From: Bacteroidetes bacterium GWF2_43_63
GTDB lineage: Bacteria; Bacteroidota; Bacteroidia; Bacteroidales; DTU049
Length of the DNA: 64,000 nucleotides
Assembly: GCA_001769275.1 (NCBI GenBank)
Contig: MEOQ01000014.1
Coordinates: forward strand, 1-64,000
Direction of reading: 5' to 3'
Of this stretch, positions 44,078-51,831 are shown one piece after another (within the stretch, counting starts at the first letter, position 1; every line of letters starts with the position of its first letter). Made by a program: the position numbers and the translations under genes. A model generated the notes under the pieces. That model had not been told where the DNA came from, made no database searches, and was given only the letters and a program-made list of their open reading frames with translations.

Positions 44078-45102
44078 ACTTCTTTCTTTCTTAGAACTGA
44101 TAATTTATTGAAAAAATATAAACCGGGAAGTGCGGGTACAATGAGATTTATAAACCAAATCAGAAAAGATGCAAGAATAATTTTTGCTTCCAGCGCATAA
44201 GGAACAACCTGACCTGAAATTCCAAACCAGGAAAGAAAAAGAATTATCATCACTGAGCTCCGGGCTGGAAAATCTGTCAGAATAAATGTTGGAACAGCCG
44301 ACAAAATAAAATACATCAATGCAATCAGAAAAAAAGAATCTACCAGGGGAACATTTACTTCGAACAATGTCAAAAGCAATAGATTTTGAATGGCAAAGAC
44401 CATATATCGGACAGAGCTGATTGCCAAAATCAAAACTTTCGTACTTGAGCCAGCAGTCTTCAAAACGGAAACAATATCATGCAGCTTTTTCCACCTTTTA
44501 AAGAATACAGCAACTGTTTGTATGTTGAAAAATACAAACAGCAATAATAAAATGCCCGTCACAGATATGGCTGAAGGCAGCAATGCGAGGTTAATTCCGA
44601 AATAAGCATTCAGCTGAGGCCCAAAATAAATGATGGCCGTAAATCCGAAAATCAAAGTCATCATCAGTTGGGCCAGAGAAGTAAAAACAGCCAGGACTGA
44701 ACCCTTCCAGAATTGTGAAACAGGCAGTGAGAGCGATTTTCCGGCAAACTCGCCCACCCTGTTTGGTAAAAATAATCCGGCTGTTATTCCGGCCAGAATT
44801 CCACTGTATGCCTTTGCCAGTGTAATCTTGCTGAGCGAGCCTGAAACGATTTTCCATTTTAATGCCTCGCAAAGGAGATTTACGGGCATCAGAAAAATGA
44901 CAAGTAAAAACAAGGTGATGGAACGTGCGGATTCGAATAATAAAGAGGCAGAATACGCTAAATCCAATTTTGTAAGCCGGTCTTTCACCATATAATATAT
45001 CAGCATCAAAACCGCAGCCGTTATGACAACTGAAATTATAATATTTATAGTTTTCTTATTCAATTTATTCGCATTTCTGCGCAAAAGTAATGATTCCTTC
45101 AA
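44074..45102 (-). CDS. Flippase-like membrane protein (LPG_synthase_TM/UPF0104)
   Basis: The 342-residue protein has about eight membrane helices and the family's VNLLCEALKWKIV, SGILAGITAGLFLPNRVGEF and AVPTFILTDFPARSS segments. Relatives include the membrane domain of lysylphosphatidylglycerol synthase and AglD-like lipid handlers. It lacks the catalytic lysyl-transfer domain. The listed start is the ATG at 45102. A -7 box (TACTTTTG, 45089-45082) lies inside that frame, and a TTG at 45066 (residues NKKTINIIIS onward) would fit both the box and the family's usual start. The gene is followed by, and overlaps, the lipid-type glycosyltransferase gene. Confidence 0.8.
   Translation of the reverse strand: MKESLLLRRNANKLNKKTINIIISVVITAAVLMLIYYMVKDRLTKLDLAYSASLLFESARSITLFLLVIFLMPVNLLCEALKWKIVSGSLSKITLAKAYSGILAGITAGLFLPNRVGEFAGKSLSLPVSQFWKGSVLAVFTSLAQLMMTLIFGFTAIIYFGPQLNAYFGINLALLPSAISVTGILLLLFVFFNIQTVAVFFKRWKKLHDIVSVLKTAGSSTKVLILAISSVRYMVFAIQNLLLLTLFEVNVPLVDSFFLIALMYFILSAVPTFILTDFPARSSVMIILFLSWFGISGQVVPYALEAKIILASFLIWFINLIVPALPGLYFFNKLSVLRKKEV
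45082..45089 (-). promoter_or_regulatory. -7 box of the flippase-like gene
   Basis: The minus strand reads TACTTTTG. It argues for a TTG start at 45066 for this gene rather than the ATG at 45102. Confidence 0.45.
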
Positions 45103-45133
45103 ATCTTGAACCCGCTCCTACTGTTTTTTGTGC

Positions 45134-45141
45134 TACTTTTG
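45134..45141 (+). promoter_or_regulatory. -7 box abutting the ruvC start
   Basis: TACTTTTG ends only 3 bp before the ruvC ATG at 45145. A TTG at 45106 is 25 bp away, longer than usual. Confidence 0.5.
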
Positions 45142-45144
45142 AGT

Positions 45145-45714
45145 ATGAATTCAGAACAGCTGATTCTTGGGATCGACCCGGGGACCAATATTATGGGATA
45201 TTGCCTGTTGAAGTATGATGGGCGAAATTATTCCATTCAGGACATTGGTTGTCTGCGTTTGTCAAAATGTGAAACCCATCTCGATAAACTACGTGGAATT
45301 GTAGAATTCACTTCTCAATTTCTCAATAAATACAAGCCTCAGGTAATGGCTATTGAGGAACCTTTTTTCGGGAAGAATGTTCAATCCATGCTAAAACTGG
45401 GGCGGGCCCAGGGCTCGATAATGTCGGTTGCAATGCAGCACGGTATTGAAATCGTTGAAATCACCCCGCGTCGCGTAAAGCAGGCAATAACTGGAAAAGG
45501 CTCTGCCTCTAAGGAGCAGGTCGCCGCTATGGTCGCCCATATTACCGGATACGATATTTCGGAACTCAACACCGACGCCACCGACGCAGCTGCCATTGCA
45601 ATTTCTTATACTTTGCAGAAAATTAAAACCGGATCCCCTTCTTCATCAAGGAAGAATAAAAGCAGCTCCTGGGATCAGTTTCTGCGAGAAAATCCCAATA
45701 AGATTCTTAAATAA
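45145..45714 (+). CDS. ruvC: Crossover junction endodeoxyribonuclease RuvC
   Basis: RuvC resolves Holliday junctions with RuvAB. The 189-residue product begins MNSEQLILGIDPGTNIMGYC, with catalytic Asp in IDPGT. The others are Glu in MAIEEPFFGKNVQS, and the acidic pair in the C-terminal NTDATDAAAIAI. The frame continues upstream to 45106, but the extra residues form an unlikely hydrophobic stretch and the -7 box lies inside it, so the ATG at 45145 is used. The transcript is probably leaderless. The 3' end overlaps the convergent HIT gene by 8 bp. The Ser/Lys-rich tail after residue 160 is not needed by the fold. Confidence 0.94.
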   Translation: MNSEQLILGIDPGTNIMGYCLLKYDGRNYSIQDIGCLRLSKCETHLDKLRGIVEFTSQFLNKYKPQVMAIEEPFFGKNVQSMLKLGRAQGSIMSVAMQHGIEIVEITPRRVKQAITGKGSASKEQVAAMVAHITGYDISELNTDATDAAAIAISYTLQKIKTGSPSSSRKNKSSSWDQFLRENPNKILK

Positions 45715-46102
45715 AATTGCCGCGGATTTGTTCTGCAATCGTGTGCAATTCCTCGTTTGACAGCTTCAGCTTTTCTTTCGAGAACTCAATGTCACGCATG
45801 CCACTTATAGGCACCAGGTGAATATGCGCATGTGGAACTTCAAGTCCAATAACAGCTACACCAACCCTTTTGCCCCAACCACCTTTTTGAATGGCTTTGG
45901 ACACTTTTTGCGCAAAACCCATCAGATCTGCCAATGCCGCAGGTTCAAGATCGAAGATATGATCAACTTCAGTTTTGGGCACAACCAGTGTGTGTCCGTA
46001 ATTCAACGGACTAATATCAAGAAAGGCAATGCAGGAAGCGGTTTCCGCAACGATGTGGGCCGGAATTTCACGTGCAATAATCTTTGAAAAAACAGAAGCC
46101 AT
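45707..46102 (-). CDS. HIT-family nucleotide-binding hydrolase
   Basis: The 131-residue protein is a histidine-triad enzyme (HinT-like) that removes the nucleotide from AMP-linked substrates. It starts SVFSKIIAREIPAHIVAET and has LDISPLNYGHTLVVPKTEVD. The catalytic triad is in VPHAHIHLVPI (HxHxH). Length matches HinT. It lies 2 bp after greA on the same strand and is probably co-transcribed. Confidence 0.92.
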   Translation of the reverse strand: MASVFSKIIAREIPAHIVAETASCIAFLDISPLNYGHTLVVPKTEVDHIFDLEPAALADLMGFAQKVSKAIQKGGWGKRVGVAVIGLEVPHAHIHLVPISGMRDIEFSKEKLKLSNEELHTIAEQIRGNFI

Positions 46103-46104
46103 CG

Positions 46105-46575
46105 TTAGTTAATTTCAAGCAGTTTAATACTGATAATACCCGCAGGGACTGTAACATCAGCAGATTCTCCAACCTTTTTTCCGAGTAAAGCCTGAGCGAT
46201 TGGACTGTTTACTGACAACTTTCCGGCTTTCAGATCAGCTTCCTGATCAGGTACCAGCGTGTAAGTCATTTTCTGCTTTGTCTTTTTGTTTTCAAGAGTC
46301 ACAGTTGAAAGAATACGAACTTTTGAATTGTCAAGTTTTGACTCATCAATAATTCTGCTATTGCTGACTATTTCCTGCAAATGGGAAATCTTCAGTTCCA
46401 GCATTCCCTGCGCATCTTTTGCTGCATCATACTCAGCATTTTCCGACAAGTCACCTTTGTCGCGGGCTTCGGCAATCTGCTTCGAAATCTTTGGCCTTTC
46501 GACACTCATCAATTGATTAAGATCGGCTTTCAGCTTTTCGAGCCCTTCCTTGGTAATGTAAGTCTGCTTCGCCAT
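46105..46575 (-). CDS. greA: Transcription elongation factor GreA
   Basis: GreA rescues backtracked RNA polymerase by stimulating cleavage of the RNA 3' end. The 156-residue product begins MAKQTYITKEGLEKLKADL, with the acidic coiled-coil tip in KGDLSENAEYDAAKDAQ. The C-terminal part has YTLVPDQEADLKAGKLSVNS and SPIAQALLGKKVGE. The frame runs on to 46641 but that stretch covers a large hairpin and a -7 box and is rejected. The HIT gene follows 2 bp later. Confidence 0.95.
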   Translation of the reverse strand: MAKQTYITKEGLEKLKADLNQLMSVERPKISKQIAEARDKGDLSENAEYDAAKDAQGMLELKISHLQEIVSNSRIIDESKLDNSKVRILSTVTLENKKTKQKMTYTLVPDQEADLKAGKLSVNSPIAQALLGKKVGESADVTVPAGIISIKLLEIN

Positions 46576-46594
46576 ATCACTTTCACTTAGGTTG

Positions 46595-46637
46595 TATAAA
46601 ACGAACAAGAAGACCTTTTGAAAGGCCCTCTTGCTCG
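46595..46637 (-). terminator. Long hairpin between the PorV-like gene and greA
   Basis: The arms 46637-46621 and 46618-46602 pair over 17 positions on the minus strand with three G-U wobbles (A.C mismatches on the plus strand). A tail TTTTATA follows (46601-46595). It is 44 bp past the PorV-like stop, so it may terminate that operon. Because the greA -7 box (46646-46639) is just upstream, it could instead be the first structure of the greA mRNA. Confidence 0.6.
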
Positions 46638-46638
46638 A

Positions 46639-46646
46639 CAAAATTA
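46639..46646 (-). promoter_or_regulatory. Candidate -7 box of greA
   Basis: The minus strand reads TAATTTTG, about 63 bp before the greA ATG and directly before the hairpin at 46637-46602. Confidence 0.4.
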
Positions 46647-46680
46647 CAAATTATTTTCTAAATCGCTCTTTTCTGTGCTT

Positions 46681-47739
46681 TTACAGGTTAATTCTTGCTC
46701 CAATGCAATGTGTTCCCTGGAAAGGATTCGAAGTTCTGTAGGAATAATCCAGCGAGAATGTTGAACCTTTTTCCTTATTCAGCGGTACCTGAATGGTAAC
46801 ACCTGCCGTAGGACCAGTATAAGCCGAAGTGCGCTCATTGGAGTCGAACATACCCTTTTCATATTGCAAACCACCACGCAGCATCAGATAATCATTGAAG
46901 TTGTACTGCAGACCACCAGCGAAGAGATCTTTGCCAAATGACATTGACGTAAAACTTCCAGCCAGTGTGATGGTGTGAGCATCGTTGATTATGAAATCAT
47001 AAGCAGCACCAATGTTGAGGAGTGCAGGCAACTGGAATGAAACTGAACGCTGTTCAACAGTCATCAGGACATCTGAGTTGTTTACGTTGCCACGAAATGA
47101 CAATCCGTCACCGGTGTACTTCATTGTTGGTCCAATGTTACGCAGAGCAATACCAAAATGAATGTTTTCGTTGTCACCGGTCAGGTACTGAATACCAGCG
47201 TCAATTGCAACGCCCTGTGCGCGGTTGTCAGAAATTGATTCGGAAATCACTTTCAAAACCAGACCACCATAGATGCTGTTTGAAAACGCTTTGGCATAAG
47301 AAATACCAATATTCATGAATGATGGCTTGAATGTTCCAATGCCGCCTTCAGGAAGATCAACGGTGGTAATCATGATGTCGCCAAACCCCATGGTCATCAC
47401 TCCCAGGCCAATTACACCAGACTCACCTACTTTCTGAGTCAGACCAAATGAGTTTACACTGATTCCGGAGCCTTTCAGCCATTCGGTACGTGCAAACATC
47501 ACTTCGGTTGATTTGGTAAATGCAGTTCCGGCTACATTCAGATACATGCCTTCAAGACCACGAATGCTTGAGGTGTTAGACATGCCCCAACCCGAACTGC
47601 GGGCAAAAGGCATGATTAGAAGTTCACTTGCTCCAGCTTCACCAGCACGATCTTCGTTGCCGGCCAGCACAGGATTGACCGAAATTGTCAATACGGCGAG
47701 GAGTAATATTGCAAACAGATTTTTTACTGTATTTTTCAT
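46681..47739 (-). CDS. PorV/PorQ-family outer-membrane protein
   Basis: The 352-residue precursor has a signal peptide ending at about residue 26 (NPVLAG). The mature start AGASELLIMPFARSSGWGMS followed by GLEGMYLNVAGTAF fits the PorV/PorQ family. In that family GASxL...G leads into the barrel and a W/A-N-PAG-like motif; here the motif is the variant LNVAGTAF. About fourteen amphipathic strands follow, ending in IGARINL. PorV carries T9SS cargo from the translocon to the attachment complex. The gene lies 25 bp after the giant T9SS-sorted protein gene, so it may be dedicated to that cargo. Confidence 0.82.
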   Translation of the reverse strand: MKNTVKNLFAILLLAVLTISVNPVLAGNEDRAGEAGASELLIMPFARSSGWGMSNTSSIRGLEGMYLNVAGTAFTKSTEVMFARTEWLKGSGISVNSFGLTQKVGESGVIGLGVMTMGFGDIMITTVDLPEGGIGTFKPSFMNIGISYAKAFSNSIYGGLVLKVISESISDNRAQGVAIDAGIQYLTGDNENIHFGIALRNIGPTMKYTGDGLSFRGNVNNSDVLMTVEQRSVSFQLPALLNIGAAYDFIINDAHTITLAGSFTSMSFGKDLFAGGLQYNFNDYLMLRGGLQYEKGMFDSNERTSAYTGPTAGVTIQVPLNKEKGSTFSLDYSYRTSNPFQGTHCIGARINL

Positions 47740-47764
47740 TGCTTTCTCTCTTTAGTAGTTAACA

Positions 47765-50700
47765 TTAGAATGAATTCAGGTCAATCGGACGCAATGAACC
47801 AAACCACTTGATGGTACGTTCACCAATTCCTGGTGCATTTACATGAATCAGATACACTCCACCTGAGATTGGGATATTGGCCGAATTCTTCAGATCCCAG
47901 TCGATATAGGTATAGGAAGGATCATCACGCGTATATCTGCGAATCAAAGTACCATCTATGGTATAAATGCTAACAGTACATACTGAAGGCAGGTTGGTAA
48001 TCTTAACTCTGTTATCAAGCTGCGTTTCTTCGTATCCACTGGTTGCATAATATGGATTGGGGACAACATTAATCAGATCCAGCGCTGTTTTTGCAGTTTC
48101 AAGATCATTTTTCTTTGTCGCAATATCCGAAGTAGTGAAGCCATAGAGTGGGAAATTTTTGTTCTCCGCCGTCGTGCTTCCATAGGTTGAATAATTCGCA
48201 GCATATGGTTTTGATACCCTGATGCGAACACGTGCTTCATTGCTGAGCCATTCTTCGTCAGGCACTGATAATGGAATTGAGCACCACATTGCACTGGTAA
48301 ATACATAGCGCATTGAAGTTCCGGTACCCTCAGTTATTTTTGATGCAAGCCACTGTCCACCGTCATAAGCGGGACAATCCGTTGCATTGTTACTAATGTG
48401 ACCAAAGACATAAAGGAAATGCTTTCCACCAAAAAGAGTCTGGTTGAGGGCTTCATAAGAAGTTGTAGGATTGAACAACATATCACGGCCATTTTCGCCG
48501 ATGAGCCAGCTATCTTCACCAAAAGCTACATTCAGACGCTCACCGGTTTCAATGTTAATTGCATATCCTGGGAACCATCCCATACCGTTGGCGATGCCAT
48601 CGAAAGTTGCCTCAGGTGTGCCACTATTTCCGTTTTTATCAACGGAAGCATGTTTACGCATACCGTGTTTTTCTGCACCACCTTCAGATAGAAGAGGGTC
48701 TTCGCAAGTTTCAAGAACAGGACAACGGGTCCACTTGCTCTTGTCAGGTGTGAAAACTATATCAACACTGGCAAGATTGGCCATTTTATTTGTTGTAACA
48801 AGGAAAGGAGCTACAGAGGCAATTCCCGGGTTTTCAGGAATGTATGAAACTAGACGGAACGGAGCCCAGGTGCCACCAAGCAACTTCTCATAATACTGAC
48901 CTGCATCGAGATAAGAGCCCTGGAAAATAAAATCGTCATATTCATTATCCTCAGAATCGGTTGTACCGGAGCGGATCCAATTATATACTACTGGACCATC
49001 CATGTCAGGAATTCCACCCAACCACATACGATTTGGGTCTTCGTAGACAATATCAGCTTCAAGGAATCCATTTGTTGGATGTTCCTGATTTCCAGGAGCT
49101 TTCCCCTGAACAATGGTAACTGAAATTCCAAGGTCAACAAAAATCTGTTCAAATTTAGTTTGAATAGAATGGTCTGATGGATAGCTGGCGACAAAGTTGC
49201 CACTCATATCATATTCATCAAGAACCCATTTGGCAAGATGCATTGAATCAGCAATGGTGCTGGCGGTATCAAAGCGGAGTTGATAATTCGCTTCTTTCAC
49301 ATTCAGTGGATCAATTACTTTAATATCAACCGGTCCTTCGCCATTTTCATAAGTCGGTGTCAGAATGAAATTGTCAGCAAGAACAGCATTTCTGCTTTCC
49401 TCTGTCATTTCAAGAATTAGTCCGCCATTGCCCTGACCTTCAATACGGGTGATTTTCGGACCATCGCCATAATTGGCATTGATCATAGTTCCACTGCTTT
49501 CAGGTGCAGGAATGTGAGGAATACCAACATAGGTGTCTATGTTTTTACGACCAGCAAGATATGGTTTCTGTTGTCCATAAAGTGATGCCTGACCAGGAAT
49601 CTGGTAAGCAGGATCCTGAGAATATTTTTCATACTCGTTAAAGCCATAGGCAATAACCATGAAATAATATTTCTTATTGTTTACAAGGCGCTTGTCGCCA
49701 GTTGCGAACTGATCTTCGAGAACGCGGAACGAATGAACAATGCCTTCGTCGGCACCATCAACCTCTTCGCGGGGAACAACAGCACCCAGGTCATCAGAAA
49801 AATAGAAGTTAATCAGGCGTGATACACCGTTTTCAACATCACACTGCGCAATCAGACGAGCTTTGTCGCTGTCATAAAGATCAGTTGCGGAAACCGAAAT
49901 GTCATTAACCTGGAAAATCTGATAGCCTTCGAAACGATAGAGAGAATCATAGTGCACCGTTCCAGATGAAACAATGGAAGGATCACCTTCTTCATACTGC
50001 TCAAGATAGTTATTGCTGGTAGCAGTGTTTGTCAAAAAGAGAATAATCTCTTTATCAAGTTCCTGGATAGTGAGATCCGGAGCATCAGGGCCGTCAACTA
50101 CTTTGAAACAGTTGTCGAAAAGACGCTGGCATTTGTCATCTGTACGACGGAGCAATTCAACTGAAGCAAACGGGCCGCCAGAAGTTGCTCGTGCCCAAGG
50201 CAGACCAACTGTAATATAATTGAGTGCACCTGGTTTCAGAGTAAAAGGTCCGGCTGACTGCATAAAACGACGGTCATTAGGCTGGTTACCTGCTGTTTCT
50301 TCAGTCCATTTTTTAGGACCTGCAGGAGGAACACCACCGGTACCCCAATCACAAGGATCGGTTTCGTCGGGGAACATAAAATCACATTCAGGACCATAAG
50401 CACCAGAAGAGACGTGTGCATTTCCGCCATACATCATCTTGGTATTGTCTTTCCAAATACCACGGAGAAGATTGTAATACTCAACAGCAAAATCCGGGTC
50501 GGTCATATATTCTGGAGCTCCGGCTGTAGAATTGTTATGATATACAAAGCGACGCATACCGTAACGTTCGTCATCAATAATTCCGTTTCCAAAGTTCACA
50601 CCGTTGACGGCTTCGTTACAGTTTTCAGTTACCGTAGCGCCAGATGTATCAGTGTATTGTTTAAAGGCGCCATTATCAATGCCATCGGGGTCAATATATG

Positions 50701-51811
50701 GTCCCTGGAAAAAGTCAATACCAATGGCAGGAGGTTGATCACCATATCCAAAAGCGCCTTGTCCGTCTTCATCATACTGGTCTCCGTTATAGCAATAACC
50801 TAATCCACGAGCCACATCGCAACCAATATAGTCATCCAGTGAATAACCCAGGTCGGGGTCAGTCCAAAGCGACATATAAGTTTCCTGCAAAGTGTAAGTT
50901 GACCGGTTGATAATTTCAAAGGAGTAAAAAGTCATGTTATTGATCTCATCATTGGTAGAGAAAGCAAATGCCTGCGCACGGATTTCAAGACCAATGGAAG
51001 CTCCCTGAGTTTCTGTATGAACATTTCCTTTGTCGTTGAAAACCCACCAGATAGTCTGGTCACCTTTAAGAACCTGGTCAGCAAGTAAACCACCGGTAAC
51101 TATGCCTTCTTCGGTTTCAAGTGTTGGGTCTGGTTGGTGACAAAGACTGTTGGCAACATCATAATAAGGATAGTCACCCATGGTTGCATCGTACAACCCG
51201 TCCATGTCTGAGTCAAAAAATGGAGCCAGATACAAAGACTGTCCCTGATAAATATCTCCGTGGGCCGGATAAGTCAGAAAGTAAGCCGGAATAGAATAGT
51301 CCGGATATTCTGATGGGTTGGCTCTCCAGGCGAGGAATTCATCAACGTCTTTACGGTAAATGACATTCATTCTGTCATACTTGATACATGTTTCTGCACT
51401 AACGGCAGCTGTTCCGTCAATGGTCAACGGGCCAGGGAAAAAGTCGTTTCCAACCTGACGATACCTGTGAGCGGCCAGTTTCAGCTGACCATTAATGTCG
51501 GTACCACCAATCCACAAAGCGCCGGCAAACATCGAAGTCTTTTTTGAGCCATAAGGCACTTCATACTCGGCAACATCGGCAAGGTCCCACCACATATCAC
51601 CACCAGAGTTGATACGTGCACGGACATTGTTGATTTTTAATTCTGTGCTAACCGCTCCAGGGAGACAGGCCTCAGCAGCAGCTCTAAGTCTGATCTGAGT
51701 TCCATCCTGCTTGGATCGGCTTTCGACTACCGGTACTTTTCTGGCGTACGAGCCCATCGCCAGCCCGAGAAGACCGATAAACAATAGCGATGTGATTATA
51801 TTCTTTTTCAT
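47765..51811 (-). CDS. Giant T9SS-sorted surface protein
   Basis: The 1348-residue protein has a signal peptide (MKKNIITSLLFIGLLGLAMG) and no enzyme domain I recognise. The body is acidic and rich in Asp, Gly and Tyr, with segments like DSDMDGLYDATMGDYPYYD that recall calcium-binding type III repeats. From about residue 1245 there is a T9SS type A-like sorting domain (INVVPNPYYATSGYEETQLD ... DNRVKITNLPSVCTVSIYTI ... SGGVYLIHVNA). It is followed by an 18-residue end (ERTIKWFGSLRPIDLNSF). It lies 20 bp after the TonB-dependent receptor gene and 25 bp before the PorV-like gene. A surface-anchored partner of the receptor is inferred; the ligand is unknown. Confidence 0.85.
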   Translation of the reverse strand: MKKNIITSLLFIGLLGLAMGSYARKVPVVESRSKQDGTQIRLRAAAEACLPGAVSTELKINNVRARINSGGDMWWDLADVAEYEVPYGSKKTSMFAGALWIGGTDINGQLKLAAHRYRQVGNDFFPGPLTIDGTAAVSAETCIKYDRMNVIYRKDVDEFLAWRANPSEYPDYSIPAYFLTYPAHGDIYQGQSLYLAPFFDSDMDGLYDATMGDYPYYDVANSLCHQPDPTLETEEGIVTGGLLADQVLKGDQTIWWVFNDKGNVHTETQGASIGLEIRAQAFAFSTNDEINNMTFYSFEIINRSTYTLQETYMSLWTDPDLGYSLDDYIGCDVARGLGYCYNGDQYDEDGQGAFGYGDQPPAIGIDFFQGPYIDPDGIDNGAFKQYTDTSGATVTENCNEAVNGVNFGNGIIDDERYGMRRFVYHNNSTAGAPEYMTDPDFAVEYYNLLRGIWKDNTKMMYGGNAHVSSGAYGPECDFMFPDETDPCDWGTGGVPPAGPKKWTEETAGNQPNDRRFMQSAGPFTLKPGALNYITVGLPWARATSGGPFASVELLRRTDDKCQRLFDNCFKVVDGPDAPDLTIQELDKEIILFLTNTATSNNYLEQYEEGDPSIVSSGTVHYDSLYRFEGYQIFQVNDISVSATDLYDSDKARLIAQCDVENGVSRLINFYFSDDLGAVVPREEVDGADEGIVHSFRVLEDQFATGDKRLVNNKKYYFMVIAYGFNEYEKYSQDPAYQIPGQASLYGQQKPYLAGRKNIDTYVGIPHIPAPESSGTMINANYGDGPKITRIEGQGNGGLILEMTEESRNAVLADNFILTPTYENGEGPVDIKVIDPLNVKEANYQLRFDTASTIADSMHLAKWVLDEYDMSGNFVASYPSDHSIQTKFEQIFVDLGISVTIVQGKAPGNQEHPTNGFLEADIVYEDPNRMWLGGIPDMDGPVVYNWIRSGTTDSEDNEYDDFIFQGSYLDAGQYYEKLLGGTWAPFRLVSYIPENPGIASVAPFLVTTNKMANLASVDIVFTPDKSKWTRCPVLETCEDPLLSEGGAEKHGMRKHASVDKNGNSGTPEATFDGIANGMGWFPGYAINIETGERLNVAFGEDSWLIGENGRDMLFNPTTSYEALNQTLFGGKHFLYVFGHISNNATDCPAYDGGQWLASKITEGTGTSMRYVFTSAMWCSIPLSVPDEEWLSNEARVRIRVSKPYAANYSTYGSTTAENKNFPLYGFTTSDIATKKNDLETAKTALDLINVVPNPYYATSGYEETQLDNRVKITNLPSVCTVSIYTIDGTLIRRYTRDDPSYTYIDWDLKNSANIPISGGVYLIHVNAPGIGERTIKWFGSLRPIDLNSF

Positions 51812-51831
51812 ACTTCTATTTTTTTACTTTT

